A stretch of 21,925 bases of DNA, from contig BJOX01000223.1 of assembly GCA_009731375.1 (NCBI GenBank), positions 719,381 to 741,305 on the forward strand, read 5' to 3'. The notes beneath the pieces are model-generated. The model did no database searches. It was not told the origin of the DNA and saw only the letters and a program-made list of their open reading frames with translations. The position numbers and the translations under genes are program-made. The DNA comes from Paulinella micropora (lineage: Eukaryota; Cercozoa; Imbricatea; Euglyphida). Below are positions 9,884 to 19,195 of this stretch, one piece after another (the first letter of the stretch is position 1; every line of letters starts with the position of its first letter).

Positions 9884-9944
9884 GGGGGGGGGGGGGGGGG
9901 CNNNNNNNNNNTTTTTTTCTGTTGGGGGGGGGGGGGGGGGGGGG
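9884..9944. other. G runs on both sides of a 10-N gap
   Basis: A pure G run at 9884-9900, an N gap at 9902-9911, a short T run and a second pure G run at 9924-9944. On the minus strand the flanking frames read poly-Pro, so the gap interrupts a proline stretch of the remnant protein. Confidence 0.95.
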
Positions 9945-9945
9945 A

Positions 9946-10940
9946 GCAGTGTCGAGCGGTGGGTTCTCCTCGTCCGACTCTGAGCTGAGTGGACTACGAT
10001 ATCCCGCTTCTACTGCCAACTTGTAGATCATGGATTTACTGCCGGGATCCAGTGGTGGCGGGAGGTTATGGGTCCGGAGGAAACGTCGTCGTCTACTAAG
10101 GCACGACTGAGACATACGTGTCTTTTCGAGTAGCTCACTAAAGGTTCGGCGAACCTTCTCGTTCTGTTCGCTAAAAAATCCTCTCCGCGTGGGCGCAACG
10201 TGCTGTTTGAAGATGGCGCTGATACGGGGTGGGGTTCGTCATAACCCATTCCCCGTGTCCCCGTCGTCTTTTCCTCTCGTCCCCAGTCTTGTCCTTCCGT
10301 CTATGGGACACCTGGTCTTCCTCATTGACCAGACTTTGACCATGCTCCATGCGTCTTCTAGTTGGCTGGTATCACCTGTCTTGTAGGTATCTTGTTGGGC
10401 TGTGGCCCATAGCTTGTCATGTGTGCTCTTGTCGATGGCAATGGGTCCAGCGTGGGCAGGGCAGGCACGGTCCATGAGGGGCCGTAACCAGTGGTGACCA
10501 GTGGCTTGGGCCACCTTCAGGTATGTCTCTTTGAGCTCCTGGGTCGTATTTGTGAGCATCTTCCATGCTAACGGTGAGAACTTGATCCATTCCTTCCATC
10601 GGGAAGGATCGTGCAGGGTCGTAGCAAGCGTGAGCCGTTGCTGTTGCTTCTCCTCCTTCGCCGTCTCCTCATTCGCAGGAGAGGATGGAGGGGCGCCGCT
10701 ATCTATTTGTCCTGGTAGCTGTTGCGTCGTTGGGCCATCCTTGTCCTCGCTGGGTATCCCTGGATCAGTGTGGGCGTTTGGGTCGCTGAAGGGTATTACC
10801 AATGACGTAACCTGATGTGTCGCCATCAGATGGTTGTCACTTTGGGCCGCGTCTCGCTGATTACCAGTATCGGCGACAGCGCTGGCTTTCCCTTGTCTTG
10901 CGCTTTTCTTTTTCCTTTCACTTACGTTCTCCACCTCCAT
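9946..10940 (-). pseudogene. unknown element protein with one in-frame TGA
   Basis: From the ATG at 10940 the frame begins MEVENVSERKKKSARQGK (basic, nuclear-localisation-like). It then has a polar linker and a folded-looking segment: LHDPSRWKEWIKFSPLAWKM, TYLKVAQATGHHWLRPLMD, STHDKLWATAQQ. It meets TGA at 10241-10239 after GDTGNGL. The same frame continues at once with RTPPRISAIFKQHVAPTR, FFSEQNEKVRRTFSELLEKT and SKSMIYKLAVEAGYRSPLSS before a proline run at the gap. The text on both sides of the TGA is equally protein-like, so this looks like one protein with a nonsense mutation (CGA to TGA would be enough). I do not recognise the family. An upstream overlapping frame carries the protease-like piece. 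Confidence 0.45.
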
Positions 10941-10941
10941 A

Positions 10942-11244
10942 TCAGAGTCGTTCCCCTTCCGGAGGCGTTTCTTTCGTTGGGCTCGCCCACGCCAAATATT
11001 GGTGCAGTCGGTTCCTTTCCTTTTGGAAGTTCGGCAGGAGATTTATGCGCTCTGTTGAATTGGAGTCCCAGTCAGTCTGGTCGATATCACCCATCTGGAA
11101 GCCCAGTGAATTGTTTGCTGCTCGTGTCATGTGGAAGAGCATATGGAGGCCACATGTCCCAGATCCTTTCTCCTGCTCCGGGACAGGAACATGGATGTAC
11201 CCCGAGGTAGAATCTTGCTCAAGGAAGCTAACCTTTCGTAATTT
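10942..11244 (-). pseudogene. C48/Ulp1-like cysteine protease C-terminal fragment
   Basis: The frame is open for about 100 codons and ends at TGA 10942-10944, overlapping the next frame. Near its start it reads YIHVPVPEQEKGSGTCGLHM. This resembles the Gln and Cys block of C48 (Ulp1/SENP) peptidases, where a P-x-Q is followed a few residues later by (D/T)-CG and hydrophobics. Gln is encoded near 11175 and Cys at 11154. The catalytic His and Asp, which should lie upstream, are not seen: an in-frame stop is only about four codons before this segment. It may be a truncated gene or an internal exon. Ulp1-like domains are known in several mobile-element and virus proteins, which fits the neighbourhood. 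The match rests on one motif only. Confidence 0.35.
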
Positions 11245-12155
11245 TTACAGTAGCAGTCTCCAACAGCAATGGTAAACTGGCCAAAACCTCAGCTCAGATC
11301 AAGCAAGATCAAGGGTCGAACCAATAACTTCACGACCCAACCCCGGGAAACATCCACAATAATCAAGGAATTTTCGCTATTTTAGCAAGACCTGACGGTC
11401 AGTTTTCTAGTCTAGGTTCCCCCCTTTAATAAGGGTTTGTTACAGTCCGTCAAAAGCTTTCGCACAAAGTTTATCGATTCAACTGCAACCTGTGAAAGAA
11501 TTCTCGGAAATTCATCCATATTTTGAACAGTATTTCATCTATATCAACGCGGATTATATAAAGTTCCCAGAAGTACCTAATGTAAATAAAATATGTTACA
11601 GTTCCCATCATAACGCAAATTCCGCCAAACTATGGACCTGATCAGAGCACATCAAAACTGTCAAAATGTGATTTGAAAAAATCAATTCGCAAACAACGTA
11701 TTATATCTAGTATATATATATTCGCGAAAAATTGGTTGGACCCACCGGTTCTACCACAAACCTCCTGGCACCCTTAATTTATTTTTCATCTAGACTAAAA
11801 CTGTAAAACTAGTATTAAAAAAAAAAAAAAATTAGTCGCACCCCTACCCTATATTTAGTATATCAGCATCCTCAGGGGCTGCGACTTAATTTTAACTTGA
11901 CTCACCAAAAAGTGCATTACGTCACACACCCCCCCTGCGACTTTTCACCAAACCTTACTGTAAGCAAGGGGCAAACTGGAAAAGTGTGCAATGAATTATG
12001 ACGTAAAGAACGGTGACAACATTGTGTTTAGAAAGGATTCATCTGCTAGATCTGGTACCGGTCTATCGAAAATATTTGAAAAAAGAAACTGCAGGAAGCA
12101 TCTCTTGTGCTCGCTTTTTTTTATCCGCTCCCGTAGCCGCTCCTGTTCCTCAGCA
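11245..12155. other. unassigned AT-rich sequence
   Basis: No gene, RNA or repeat is recognised beyond short A and T runs (A run near 11818-11831). It may contain the left boundary of the minus-strand relic, but I find no terminal repeat. Confidence 0.4.
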
Positions 12156-12270
12156 TTGTGTGTGTGTGTGTGTGTATGCATCACTGCGTGTGCATGTGTG
12201 TGTGTGCCTGTGTATGTGTGTATGTGTGTGTGTGTGTGTGTGCACGTGTGTGTGTGTGTGTGTGTGTGTG
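12156..12270. repeat. TG-rich microsatellite
   Basis: An interrupted (TG)n array contains TATG and CATG variants. Frames give Cys/Val runs and are not genes. Confidence 0.9.
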
Positions 12271-12426
12271 AGTAGTATAGGGTCGCACTTCGGCACACTT
12301 TTTTAAGACATACATCACCCCACCACAGAGACACACCCGGCCGGGCCGGACAGGGACAAAAATGCAAAAGAAACAAACATGTTTGTATTTTAAATAATAT
12401 TATTAAAATATAAAGACACATACAGG

Positions 12427-12549
12427 ATGACTAACGAGGACACTGAAAAAAAGATAAGTCGTAGATTTACAATTTCAAAAGGATGTATTATGATAAAGAA
12501 TAATGAAAAGAGACCGATGGTAAAAAGTTCAATGGAGAGAAGGAGGTAA
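12427..12549 (+). CDS. small virus-like ORF, 40 aa
   Basis: An ATG-to-TAA frame starts MTNEDTEKKISRRFTISKGC and ends KSSMERRR. It opens the AT-rich island and lies just ahead of the zinc-finger relic. Lys, Asn, Ile and Ser are enriched, as in large algal DNA viruses. It may be the N-terminal part of the same broken protein. It is too short to assign. Confidence 0.3.
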   Translation: MTNEDTEKKISRRFTISKGCIMIKNNEKRPMVKSSMERRR

Positions 12550-12553
12550 AACG

Positions 12554-12812
12554 ATGTGCAAGAGTTTTACTATTGGAAAACGAAGAACCCAAGAACAAGC
12601 AATGGAAGAAGCAAAGAAATACCACGAGGAAAAAGTAAAACCAAAGTATGATGAATGGAAAGTGAATTATGATAATGAAACAAAAGCAATTAAAAGAAAA
12701 GAAAAGAAATTGGAAGAATAAAACATTCAAGTGTGAATGCAAAGCTGAAATAAATAGGGGTAGCAAAACAAGACATATGAAATCAAACATACACACACAA
12801 AAAATTATCTAA
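12554..12812 (+). pseudogene. virus-like CxC zinc-finger protein remnant, frameshifted
   Basis: From ATG 12554 the frame encodes 55 residues: MCKSFTIGKRRTQEQAMEEA, KYHEEKVKPKYDEWKVNYD, then Lys-rich sequence. It stops at 12719-12721. In the next frame, just before that stop, the text continues as RNWKNKTFKCECKAEINRG and KTRHMKSNIH and stops at 12810-12812. The spacing C-x-C ... H-x5-H is that of a small zinc-binding module. Known proteins of algal giant viruses and their relatives often end in such KCECG...H...H modules after repeated Tyr/Lys/Glu-rich sequence, sometimes behind a GIY-YIG nuclease domain; no GIY-YIG domain is visible here. The frameshift lies at about 12700-12720. This is a degraded insertion, not an active gene. 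Confidence 0.45.
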
Positions 12813-12861
12813 ACTCAGCAAAGGGGTAATATATAAGGATACAGCACACAAGAGGCACACG

Positions 12862-13134
12862 ATGAAACGAAGATACAAATGTGATTGTGGTTCTGATGTT
12901 TATATTTCAGGAAAGCAAATTCATTTCAATTCAAAACAACATAAAAGATTAATTGAAAAACTCTTAAAAGAAGAAGAAGAAAAAAAACTTCAACAAGAAA
13001 AACCAAAACAAAAAGATGATAATGACAGGTACAATATATGTAATTATCGTGAATATAGGAGCAGACCAGAACGCAGTACAGTAGCTGGAGAGTACGATGT
13101 GCAGTGGAGGAGGCGTTCTCCACTCTGTAGGTAG
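12862..13134 (+). pseudogene. second CxC...H...H zinc-finger module
   Basis: The frame begins MKRRYKCDCGSDVYISGKQI and HFNSKQHKRLIEKLLKEEEE. It therefore has C-x-C-G and H-x5-H spacing like the module at 12732-12796, followed by a charged coil. The frame is open upstream of this ATG as far as about 12780, where it follows on directly from the first module (after KSNIH the text TKKLSKLSKG is in this frame). The two modules were therefore once one protein, separated now by a second frameshift near 12785. Virus-like composition ends near 13065, and the last 25 codons are probably host sequence read by chance. Zinc binding is inferred from spacing. Confidence 0.45.
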
Positions 13135-13542
13135 GGGGTGACCCTAAAACGACAAAACCAGACACATACTGTGTTGGTTGACTGCATAGTGTATATAAGG
13201 GTAAATAGAGGAGGGACACAAAATGCAAATCTGTCGATACATATGTGTTTTTGGTTACCTCTGTCCTAATACGTTGTTGTAGAGCCACTCCTGAAAGAGA
13301 GGGTCTTTCCAAATCGATCTGTCGACAGAACACACCAAATTAAACTCTAGTTTCCGTACTGGCTGCTGACTCGCAGTCACGATTGATGATGACGCACGCT
13401 CTGTCACCTCTGCCCTCTCCCTGCTGCGACTCTGTGGGACGAGTCAGTCAGTGGTGAGGGCAGTCTGCCGCGCCGGCCGCGAGGCAATGCAATGCGGGGC
13501 AGCCAGTGCGGCGTCGGCGCAGTAAACACGCTGCGCCAGGGG

Positions 13543-13578
<36 letters not shown>

Positions 13579-13861
13579 NNNNNNNNNNGCCGGACCAGAG
13601 GCGGCGTGACGCCCATGTGACACTAGTCTGATAAGCCAACCTCTTCAAGCGTGATGATGATGATGATGATGCTGATGGTGATGGTGATGATGGCGATGAT
13701 GAGGAGGAGGATGAGGATGAATGGACGGTTCAAGATGGCGGCGGGGCAGGCGGGCGTGACGCTGTTGACACTAAATACGCCACCGCTTTAAGCCACACTG
13801 GCCAGTGCTCAATCATGATTTAATAGTATGACATGTCTGTGTGACTGGGATTGAGGAATTC
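13135..13861. other. unassigned sequence with poly-C run and gap
   Basis: No gene is recognised. A TATATAAG at 13192 could be a TATA box, but no gene follows. A pure C run at 13547-13577 precedes an N gap at 13579-13588. A GATGATG-rich stretch lies at about 13652-13720. Confidence 0.5.
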
Positions 13862-13929
<68 letters not shown>

Positions 13930-13954
13930 CATAGATAGAAGGATAAATAGATTC

Positions 13955-13999
<45 letters not shown>

Positions 14000-14028
14000 T
14001 ATAGATAGATAGATAGATAGATAGATAG
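13862..14028. repeat. GATA tetranucleotide repeat
   Basis: A long (GATA)n array has a short interruption at about 13928-13955. Confidence 0.97.
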
Positions 14029-14029
14029 G

Positions 14030-14045
14030 CCTCTCTCTCTCTCAT

Positions 14046-14109
<64 letters not shown>

Positions 14110-14123
14110 TCACTCGCTCACTC

Positions 14124-14157
<34 letters not shown>

Positions 14158-14389
14158 TCACTCGCTCACTCCCTCTCTCTCTATCTCACTCCCTCCCTCC
14201 CTCCCTCCCTCCCTCTCTCTCTCTCTCTCTATTTATCTCTCTCTCTCTATCTCTCTCTCTCTCTCTCACACGCACATCTATCTCTCATCTCTCTCTCATC
14301 TCTCTCTCATCTCTCTCTCATCTCTCTCTCATCTCTCTCTCTCTCTCCTCTCTCTCTCCTCTCCTTTCTCTCTCCTCTCCTCTCCCCTC

Positions 14390-14451
<62 letters not shown>

Positions 14452-14482
14452 TTCTTTCTCTCTCTCTCTGTCTCTCTGTCTC
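14030..14482. repeat. CT repeat block with CA and CATCTCTCTCT sub-arrays
   Basis: (CT)n is interspersed with (CA)n. A roughly 50-bp segment (CA run, then CACTCACTCGCTCACTCCCT) occurs twice at about 14092-14175. There is an 11-bp CATCTCTCTCT array near 14285-14335. Minus-strand Arg/Glu runs come from this repeat. Confidence 0.95.
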
Positions 14483-14484
14483 AG

Positions 14485-14787
14485 CTGTATTCCTCTAGCT
14501 GGTATTAATAATAAAAGCTCTGCAAGTTTGCTTCTACTGCATCGTAGTTGAGCGTATATTTTTATGATGTGCCATAATCCCAACTGCTCATAACCGATCA
14601 TATGTTTCATCGCACTATGAGGTTCATTAGTGTCGGCTTTGCCGTTCGAGCTATCAAACTTTACCAGATTAAAGTTCAAGCGAAGAGCTTTCAGAATATT
14701 CAATCGGTTTGAAACGATTTTAAGTAGTCTTGAAAAACATTGAATTAAAGTTGGGAAAAGTGCTCCGTATTTACCGTGCTTTTCCAT
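14485..14787 (-). CDS. possible hypothetical protein segment
   Basis: From ATG 14787 about 100 codons are open before the frame enters the CT repeat. The text (MEKHGKYGALFPTLIQCFSR, NRLNILKALRLNFNLVKFD, IGYEQLGLWHIIKIYAQL) has ordinary protein composition and could be helical. No family, splice sites or promoter are recognised, and the C-terminus is only repeat-encoded Arg/Glu. It may be a chance frame. Confidence 0.18.
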
Positions 14788-14810
14788 AGTCTTCTGCTAC
14801 ATAGAGGATG

Positions 14811-15056
14811 TCAGTACATCTCTCTTGGATAAAATCCTGTGTCTTTTCTTCGCCTGCCGACTTCAGCACTTTGGGGTTTAAGGGAAGGCTGCTGCCGTTT
14901 ACGAAGCTCAGCAAGAACATCCGGAGGAGCTCCAACAAACTCACAATTCGAATTTTCCTTCCAAGTGGAAACTACACACACGTGGCAGACAGGGACTGAG
15001 CCCACAGAGTCGCAGCAGGGAGATGACAGAGGTGACAGAGCGCGCCTCAGCATCAC
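14811..15056 (-). CDS. possible short hypothetical protein
   Basis: An 81-codon frame lies 23 bases upstream of the previous one on the same strand. Its second half (KENSNCEFVGAPPDVLAELR, KRQQPSLKPQSAEVGRRRK) looks protein-like and the first half does not. Nothing else supports it. Confidence 0.15.
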   Translation of the reverse strand: MMLRRALSPLSSPCCDSVGSVPVCHVCVVSTWKENSNCEFVGAPPDVLAELRKRQQPSLKPQSAEVGRRRKDTGFYPREMY

Positions 15057-15976
15057 TCCTTACTGCGACTCAGGAGCCAGTACTGCAACCGGCAGACAGC
15101 GCGACTGAGCCCTCCACACTGACTGCGACCCGGAGTCGACACGGAAACTGGCAGGCCGCCCCACTGTCATCATCATGATAGCCTGACTGAACTACCCGTG
15201 TCACTGAGTCCGGTGAGGGTGCGGCAGCCTGAGCGTGGCCAGATAGGCTGAGATAGCGCCGCAGTCGCGGATGTCTCGTGATATTATCATGATTGATCAA
15301 GTAAGACGGTGAGCCTCAACCAACCGATGCATTCACTGAACATTCCGACGCAGCCGCCGAGTGAGTGACGGGGACCGGGCCGGCCTAGCTTTTTTTTCAA
15401 GTAAATTTGAAATCGGTGGCAGGAGTGCCGCAGCAGCAGTAATCAAGTTCTTTTAAGGCTAACTTTTATCACATTGCCGATACATACTACTATGTCCCGA
15501 GTGAGCCTCCCTGCCACCTACCCATGACCTTTGATGACTTTATCAGTAAACAAGCGGCGTCCGGCCCGTCTCTGCATCACACTGCAAACTTCGGTTGAAA
15601 CCCGGCGTGCCTGTGAATGCTTTAAATTTTTCAACTGTTTTTCAAATTCGGTGGCCCCCGCCGACTTTTTTTTTCAAGTTTTTTTCGAAGTTTAAGTTTT
15701 TGAAGTTTAAGCTTTTTACTGCGATATCATGATTTTGACTGATCAAGTGCAACTGCAGTCAGTCACTGTGTCACGTCACTGAAGTTTTCAAATCACAAGC
15801 TGAACATGAATCAGCCGCGGCGGGCGGCATTATCCGATCACTAAGTTTCAGAAGTTTTTCAAGAGCCCTGCTCCTACGACGCTTCACAGCGCGGCGGCAC
15901 CCCAAATATTCTGTTTAGGTCACCACGGATTCAAATATTAATATTAAAAGCGCCGACGCCGGCCGGTTTGCGTCTG
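15057..15976. other. unassigned sequence
   Basis: This is mixed unique sequence with many CACTGA/GACTGA words and several short T runs. No gene, RNA or tandem repeat is resolved. Confidence 0.4.
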
Positions 15977-16033
15977 AAAAAAAAAAAAAAAAAAAAAAGT
16001 CAGTGGAAAAAAAAAAGAAAAAAGAGAGAGACT

Positions 16034-16102
<69 letters not shown>

Positions 16103-16969
16103 GAAAGAGAGAGAGACTCCCGAGAGAAGAAAAACTTGAAAACTTGAGTTAAAAACTTGAAACTTCAAACTTGAAATACTATATCGTAGGGATGAGTCCA
16201 CCGTGACAAAGTATTACATGTAATATGAGACCTCGGCTAAGACTGAACTCGAAGGCGTGACAGCACGAGTCCGTGACAACACTCAATCATTGGCAACGCT
16301 GTCACTGTAGTAACGGAACTTCAACTGACGTTAATTAAATCACATCAACTAAATCGTGCCAGTGCGTGTGTATGAATAACTTGTTGAAACTGCTGGTAAA
16401 CATTAATAAGTATCATCTCTTAAGTCAATATTATAAACTTTAACCGCAGTCTTCAGGAGTCAGAGTCATAGTAATGAATGATGATTTAAAATTAAACTTG
16501 CTGCTCGGAGTCACCGGTGGGTCAGTAGTCCTAGGCTAAGTCCCGTAGCAACGGCGTCGACAAGCCTGAGGGTGAATTCATCAACGCTTACCGGAGCCTG
16601 ACTCTGGAACCATCAGCAATCATGTGGAAAGTAACAATGAAACAGTGAAGGCTAAGTCCCGGAGCAAAGGCGGCTACAAAGGTGCATTCATCAACGCTTA
16701 CCGGAGCCTGCTTCTGGAACCATCAGCAATGGAAAGTAAGAATGAAACAGTGAAGGCCAACAAGTGACGGTCGTTGGGACGAAGTGCGCTGACGTAGACA
16801 GTCAATCAAAGTGGCGGATGAGCAAACTAATAATATTAGTAATAGTAATATTAGTAACACGCTTGGAGCATTCTATGAAAAGTGTGGTCAGCCTTCCGAG
16901 GCATAAAGCAAATAGCCGCGATGAGTTATTAATACTGCCGCAAGGAGTTGGCAGCTGCGACTAACGTTC
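15977..16969 (+). repeat. 993-bp direct duplication, copy 1
   Basis: Starts with a 22-base poly-A run and a GA-rich tract and ends CGACTAACGTTC at the edge of a 517-N gap. By eye it matches 17487-18479 base for base at an offset of 1510, including microsatellite lengths. Confidence 0.9.
16534..16754 (+). repeat. tandem repeat of two about 110-bp units with open frames
   Basis: Unit 1 is 16534-16649 and unit 2 is 16650-16754. They share GGCTAAGTCCCG at their start and TTCATCAACGCTTACCGGAG in the middle. Each unit is open in the frame AKSRS..., giving FINAYRSLTLEPSA and FINAYRSLLLEPSA. The units differ by small indels, including a 5-base difference that changes the frame near the end of unit 1. 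The same pair occurs in the second block copy at 18044-18264. It could be a duplicated small exon, but no family is recognised. Confidence 0.6.
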
Positions 16970-17486
16970 NNNNNNNNNNNNNNNNNNNNNNNNNNNNNNN
17001 NNNNNNNNNNNNNNNNNNNNNNNNNNNNNNNNNNNNNNNNNNNNNNNNNNNNNNNNNNNNNNNNNNNNNNNNNNNNNNNNNNNNNNNNNNNNNNNNNNNN
17101 NNNNNNNNNNNNNNNNNNNNNNNNNNNNNNNNNNNNNNNNNNNNNNNNNNNNNNNNNNNNNNNNNNNNNNNNNNNNNNNNNNNNNNNNNNNNNNNNNNNN
17201 NNNNNNNNNNNNNNNNNNNNNNNNNNNNNNNNNNNNNNNNNNNNNNNNNNNNNNNNNNNNNNNNNNNNNNNNNNNNNNNNNNNNNNNNNNNNNNNNNNNN
17301 NNNNNNNNNNNNNNNNNNNNNNNNNNNNNNNNNNNNNNNNNNNNNNNNNNNNNNNNNNNNNNNNNNNNNNNNNNNNNNNNNNNNNNNNNNNNNNNNNNNN
17401 NNNNNNNNNNNNNNNNNNNNNNNNNNNNNNNNNNNNNNNNNNNNNNNNNNNNNNNNNNNNNNNNNNNNNNNNNNNNNNNNNNNNNN
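16970..17486. other. 517-N assembly gap
   Basis: The gap lies between the two copies of the 993-bp block. Confidence 1.
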
Positions 17487-17543
17487 AAAAAAAAAAAAAA
17501 AAAAAAAAGTCAGTGGAAAAAAAAAAGAAAAAAGAGAGAGACT

Positions 17544-17612
<69 letters not shown>

Positions 17613-18479
17613 GAAAGAGAGAGAGACTCCCGAGAGAAGAAAAACTTGAAAACTTGAGTTAAAAACTTGAAACTTCAAACTTGAAATACTATATCGTAGG
17701 GATGAGTCCACCGTGACAAAGTATTACATGTAATATGAGACCTCGGCTAAGACTGAACTCGAAGGCGTGACAGCACGAGTCCGTGACAACACTCAATCAT
17801 TGGCAACGCTGTCACTGTAGTAACGGAACTTCAACTGACGTTAATTAAATCACATCAACTAAATCGTGCCAGTGCGTGTGTATGAATAACTTGTTGAAAC
17901 TGCTGGTAAACATTAATAAGTATCATCTCTTAAGTCAATATTATAAACTTTAACCGCAGTCTTCAGGAGTCAGAGTCATAGTAATGAATGATGATTTAAA
18001 ATTAAACTTGCTGCTCGGAGTCACCGGTGGGTCAGTAGTCCTAGGCTAAGTCCCGTAGCAACGGCGTCGACAAGCCTGAGGGTGAATTCATCAACGCTTA
18101 CCGGAGCCTGACTCTGGAACCATCAGCAATCATGTGGAAAGTAACAATGAAACAGTGAAGGCTAAGTCCCGGAGCAAAGGCGGCTACAAAGGTGCATTCA
18201 TCAACGCTTACCGGAGCCTGCTTCTGGAACCATCAGCAATGGAAAGTAAGAATGAAACAGTGAAGGCCAACAAGTGACGGTCGTTGGGACGAAGTGCGCT
18301 GACGTAGACAGTCAATCAAAGTGGCGGATGAGCAAACTAATAATATTAGTAATAGTAATATTAGTAACACGCTTGGAGCATTCTATGAAAAGTGTGGTCA
18401 GCCTTCCGAGGCATAAAGCAAATAGCCGCGATGAGTTATTAATACTGCCGCAAGGAGTTGGCAGCTGCGACTAACGTTC
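17487..18479 (+). repeat. 993-bp direct duplication, copy 2
   Basis: Identical by eye to 15977-16969. It begins at the gap edge within the poly-A run and continues beyond the shared end into new sequence (AGAATGTGC...). Confidence 0.9.
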
Positions 18480-18672
18480 AGAATGTGCTACGTCTCACTG
18501 CCATTGTACAACGCGCGCACCAGGCAGCAGCAGCAGCTGNNNNNNNNNNNNNNNNNNNNNNCAGCAGCAGCAGCTGACCCGGGGGTGGGGGGGAAGGCGT
18601 TCTGAGTGCGCTACGTCTCACTGCCATTGCACAGCGCGCGCCCCACGCAGCAGCAGCAGCTCAGGAGGGGGG
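18475..18672. repeat. duplicated CGTTC...CAGCAGCAG unit around a 22-N gap
   Basis: 18475-18539 and 18598-18661 are near copies: both contain CTACGTCTCACTGCCATTG, then GCGCGC, then (CAG)4. The N gap at 18540-18561 has the same 15 bases, CAGCAGCAGCAGCTG, on both sides, which suggests two overlapping contig ends. G-rich low-complexity sequence follows. Confidence 0.8.
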
Positions 18673-18721
18673 AGGGAGGGAAGGGGGGGTTTGAATTTCG
18701 CTCAGGTAGGTAGGTAGATGG

Positions 18722-18820
18722 CTAGCTAGCTAGGCGTGCCTGGAGCTTCTTGCGCGCCGCCTTGATCTTGAGCTTGTTCGGCACCGACACGCTCAGCGCC
18801 GTGAAGAGCTCGTTCAAGTC
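18722..18820 (-). CDS. TIR gene exon 5 (last): SAM-like C-terminal end
   Basis: An acceptor TGTGTAG|GAC opens a 33-codon exon ending in TAG at 18722-18724. It reads DLNELFTALSVSVPNKLKIK and AARKKLQARLAS. Joined in phase 0 to the previous exon, it completes a pattern typical of the second half of a SAM domain: acidic DL, a hydrophobic LxV, then a basic helix with KIxxAxKKLQ. SAM domains are protein-interaction helical bundles and are known partners of TIR domains, as in SARM1. The usual first helix (W...V..WL) is not seen, so the domain is either short or an exon was missed. The stop is followed by GCTA repeats and G-rich sequence. Confidence 0.45.
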   Translation of the reverse strand, partial: DLNELFTALSVSVPNKLKIKAARKKLQARLAS

Positions 18821-19195
18821 CTACACACGTGCATCAACTACATCACATCAACCTCAAAACACCTAGCTATAAAACACAGGCAGACACCAGATACCATGCA
18901 ATATTATTATGCAGATGCAGAAATGCATGCATGTCATGCAATATACATCATATGTGCTGTATACACACACACACACATGTACTTACTGCGCTAATAATGG
19001 AATTGTGTGTGTATGTGTTTGTGTCTGCCACTGCGCGCCCACTGCGCGCCCACTGCCTTCACGCTCTACACAAGCCATGCGGCCACTGCAGCACCTGCAC
19101 GCACCAGCTCTGACCGCTTGGTTTGCTGCCAGATACACATGCACGCAAGAAGCAACCAATTGCACGCAAGAAGCAACTCCTTGCCGGTGCACCAC

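Noticed and set aside
10028-10249. 73-codon minus-strand frame starting MGYDEPHP
   Set aside because: It overlaps, in another frame, the continuation of the unknown protein past the in-frame TGA, which is more protein-like.
13192-13199. TATATAAG as a TATA box
   Set aside because: No gene or exon can be placed downstream before the poly-C gap.
16764-16964. 66-codon plus-strand frame, repeated at 18274-18474
   Set aside because: The identical copy is due to the duplicated block, so the repetition gives no evidence of conservation; composition is not convincing.
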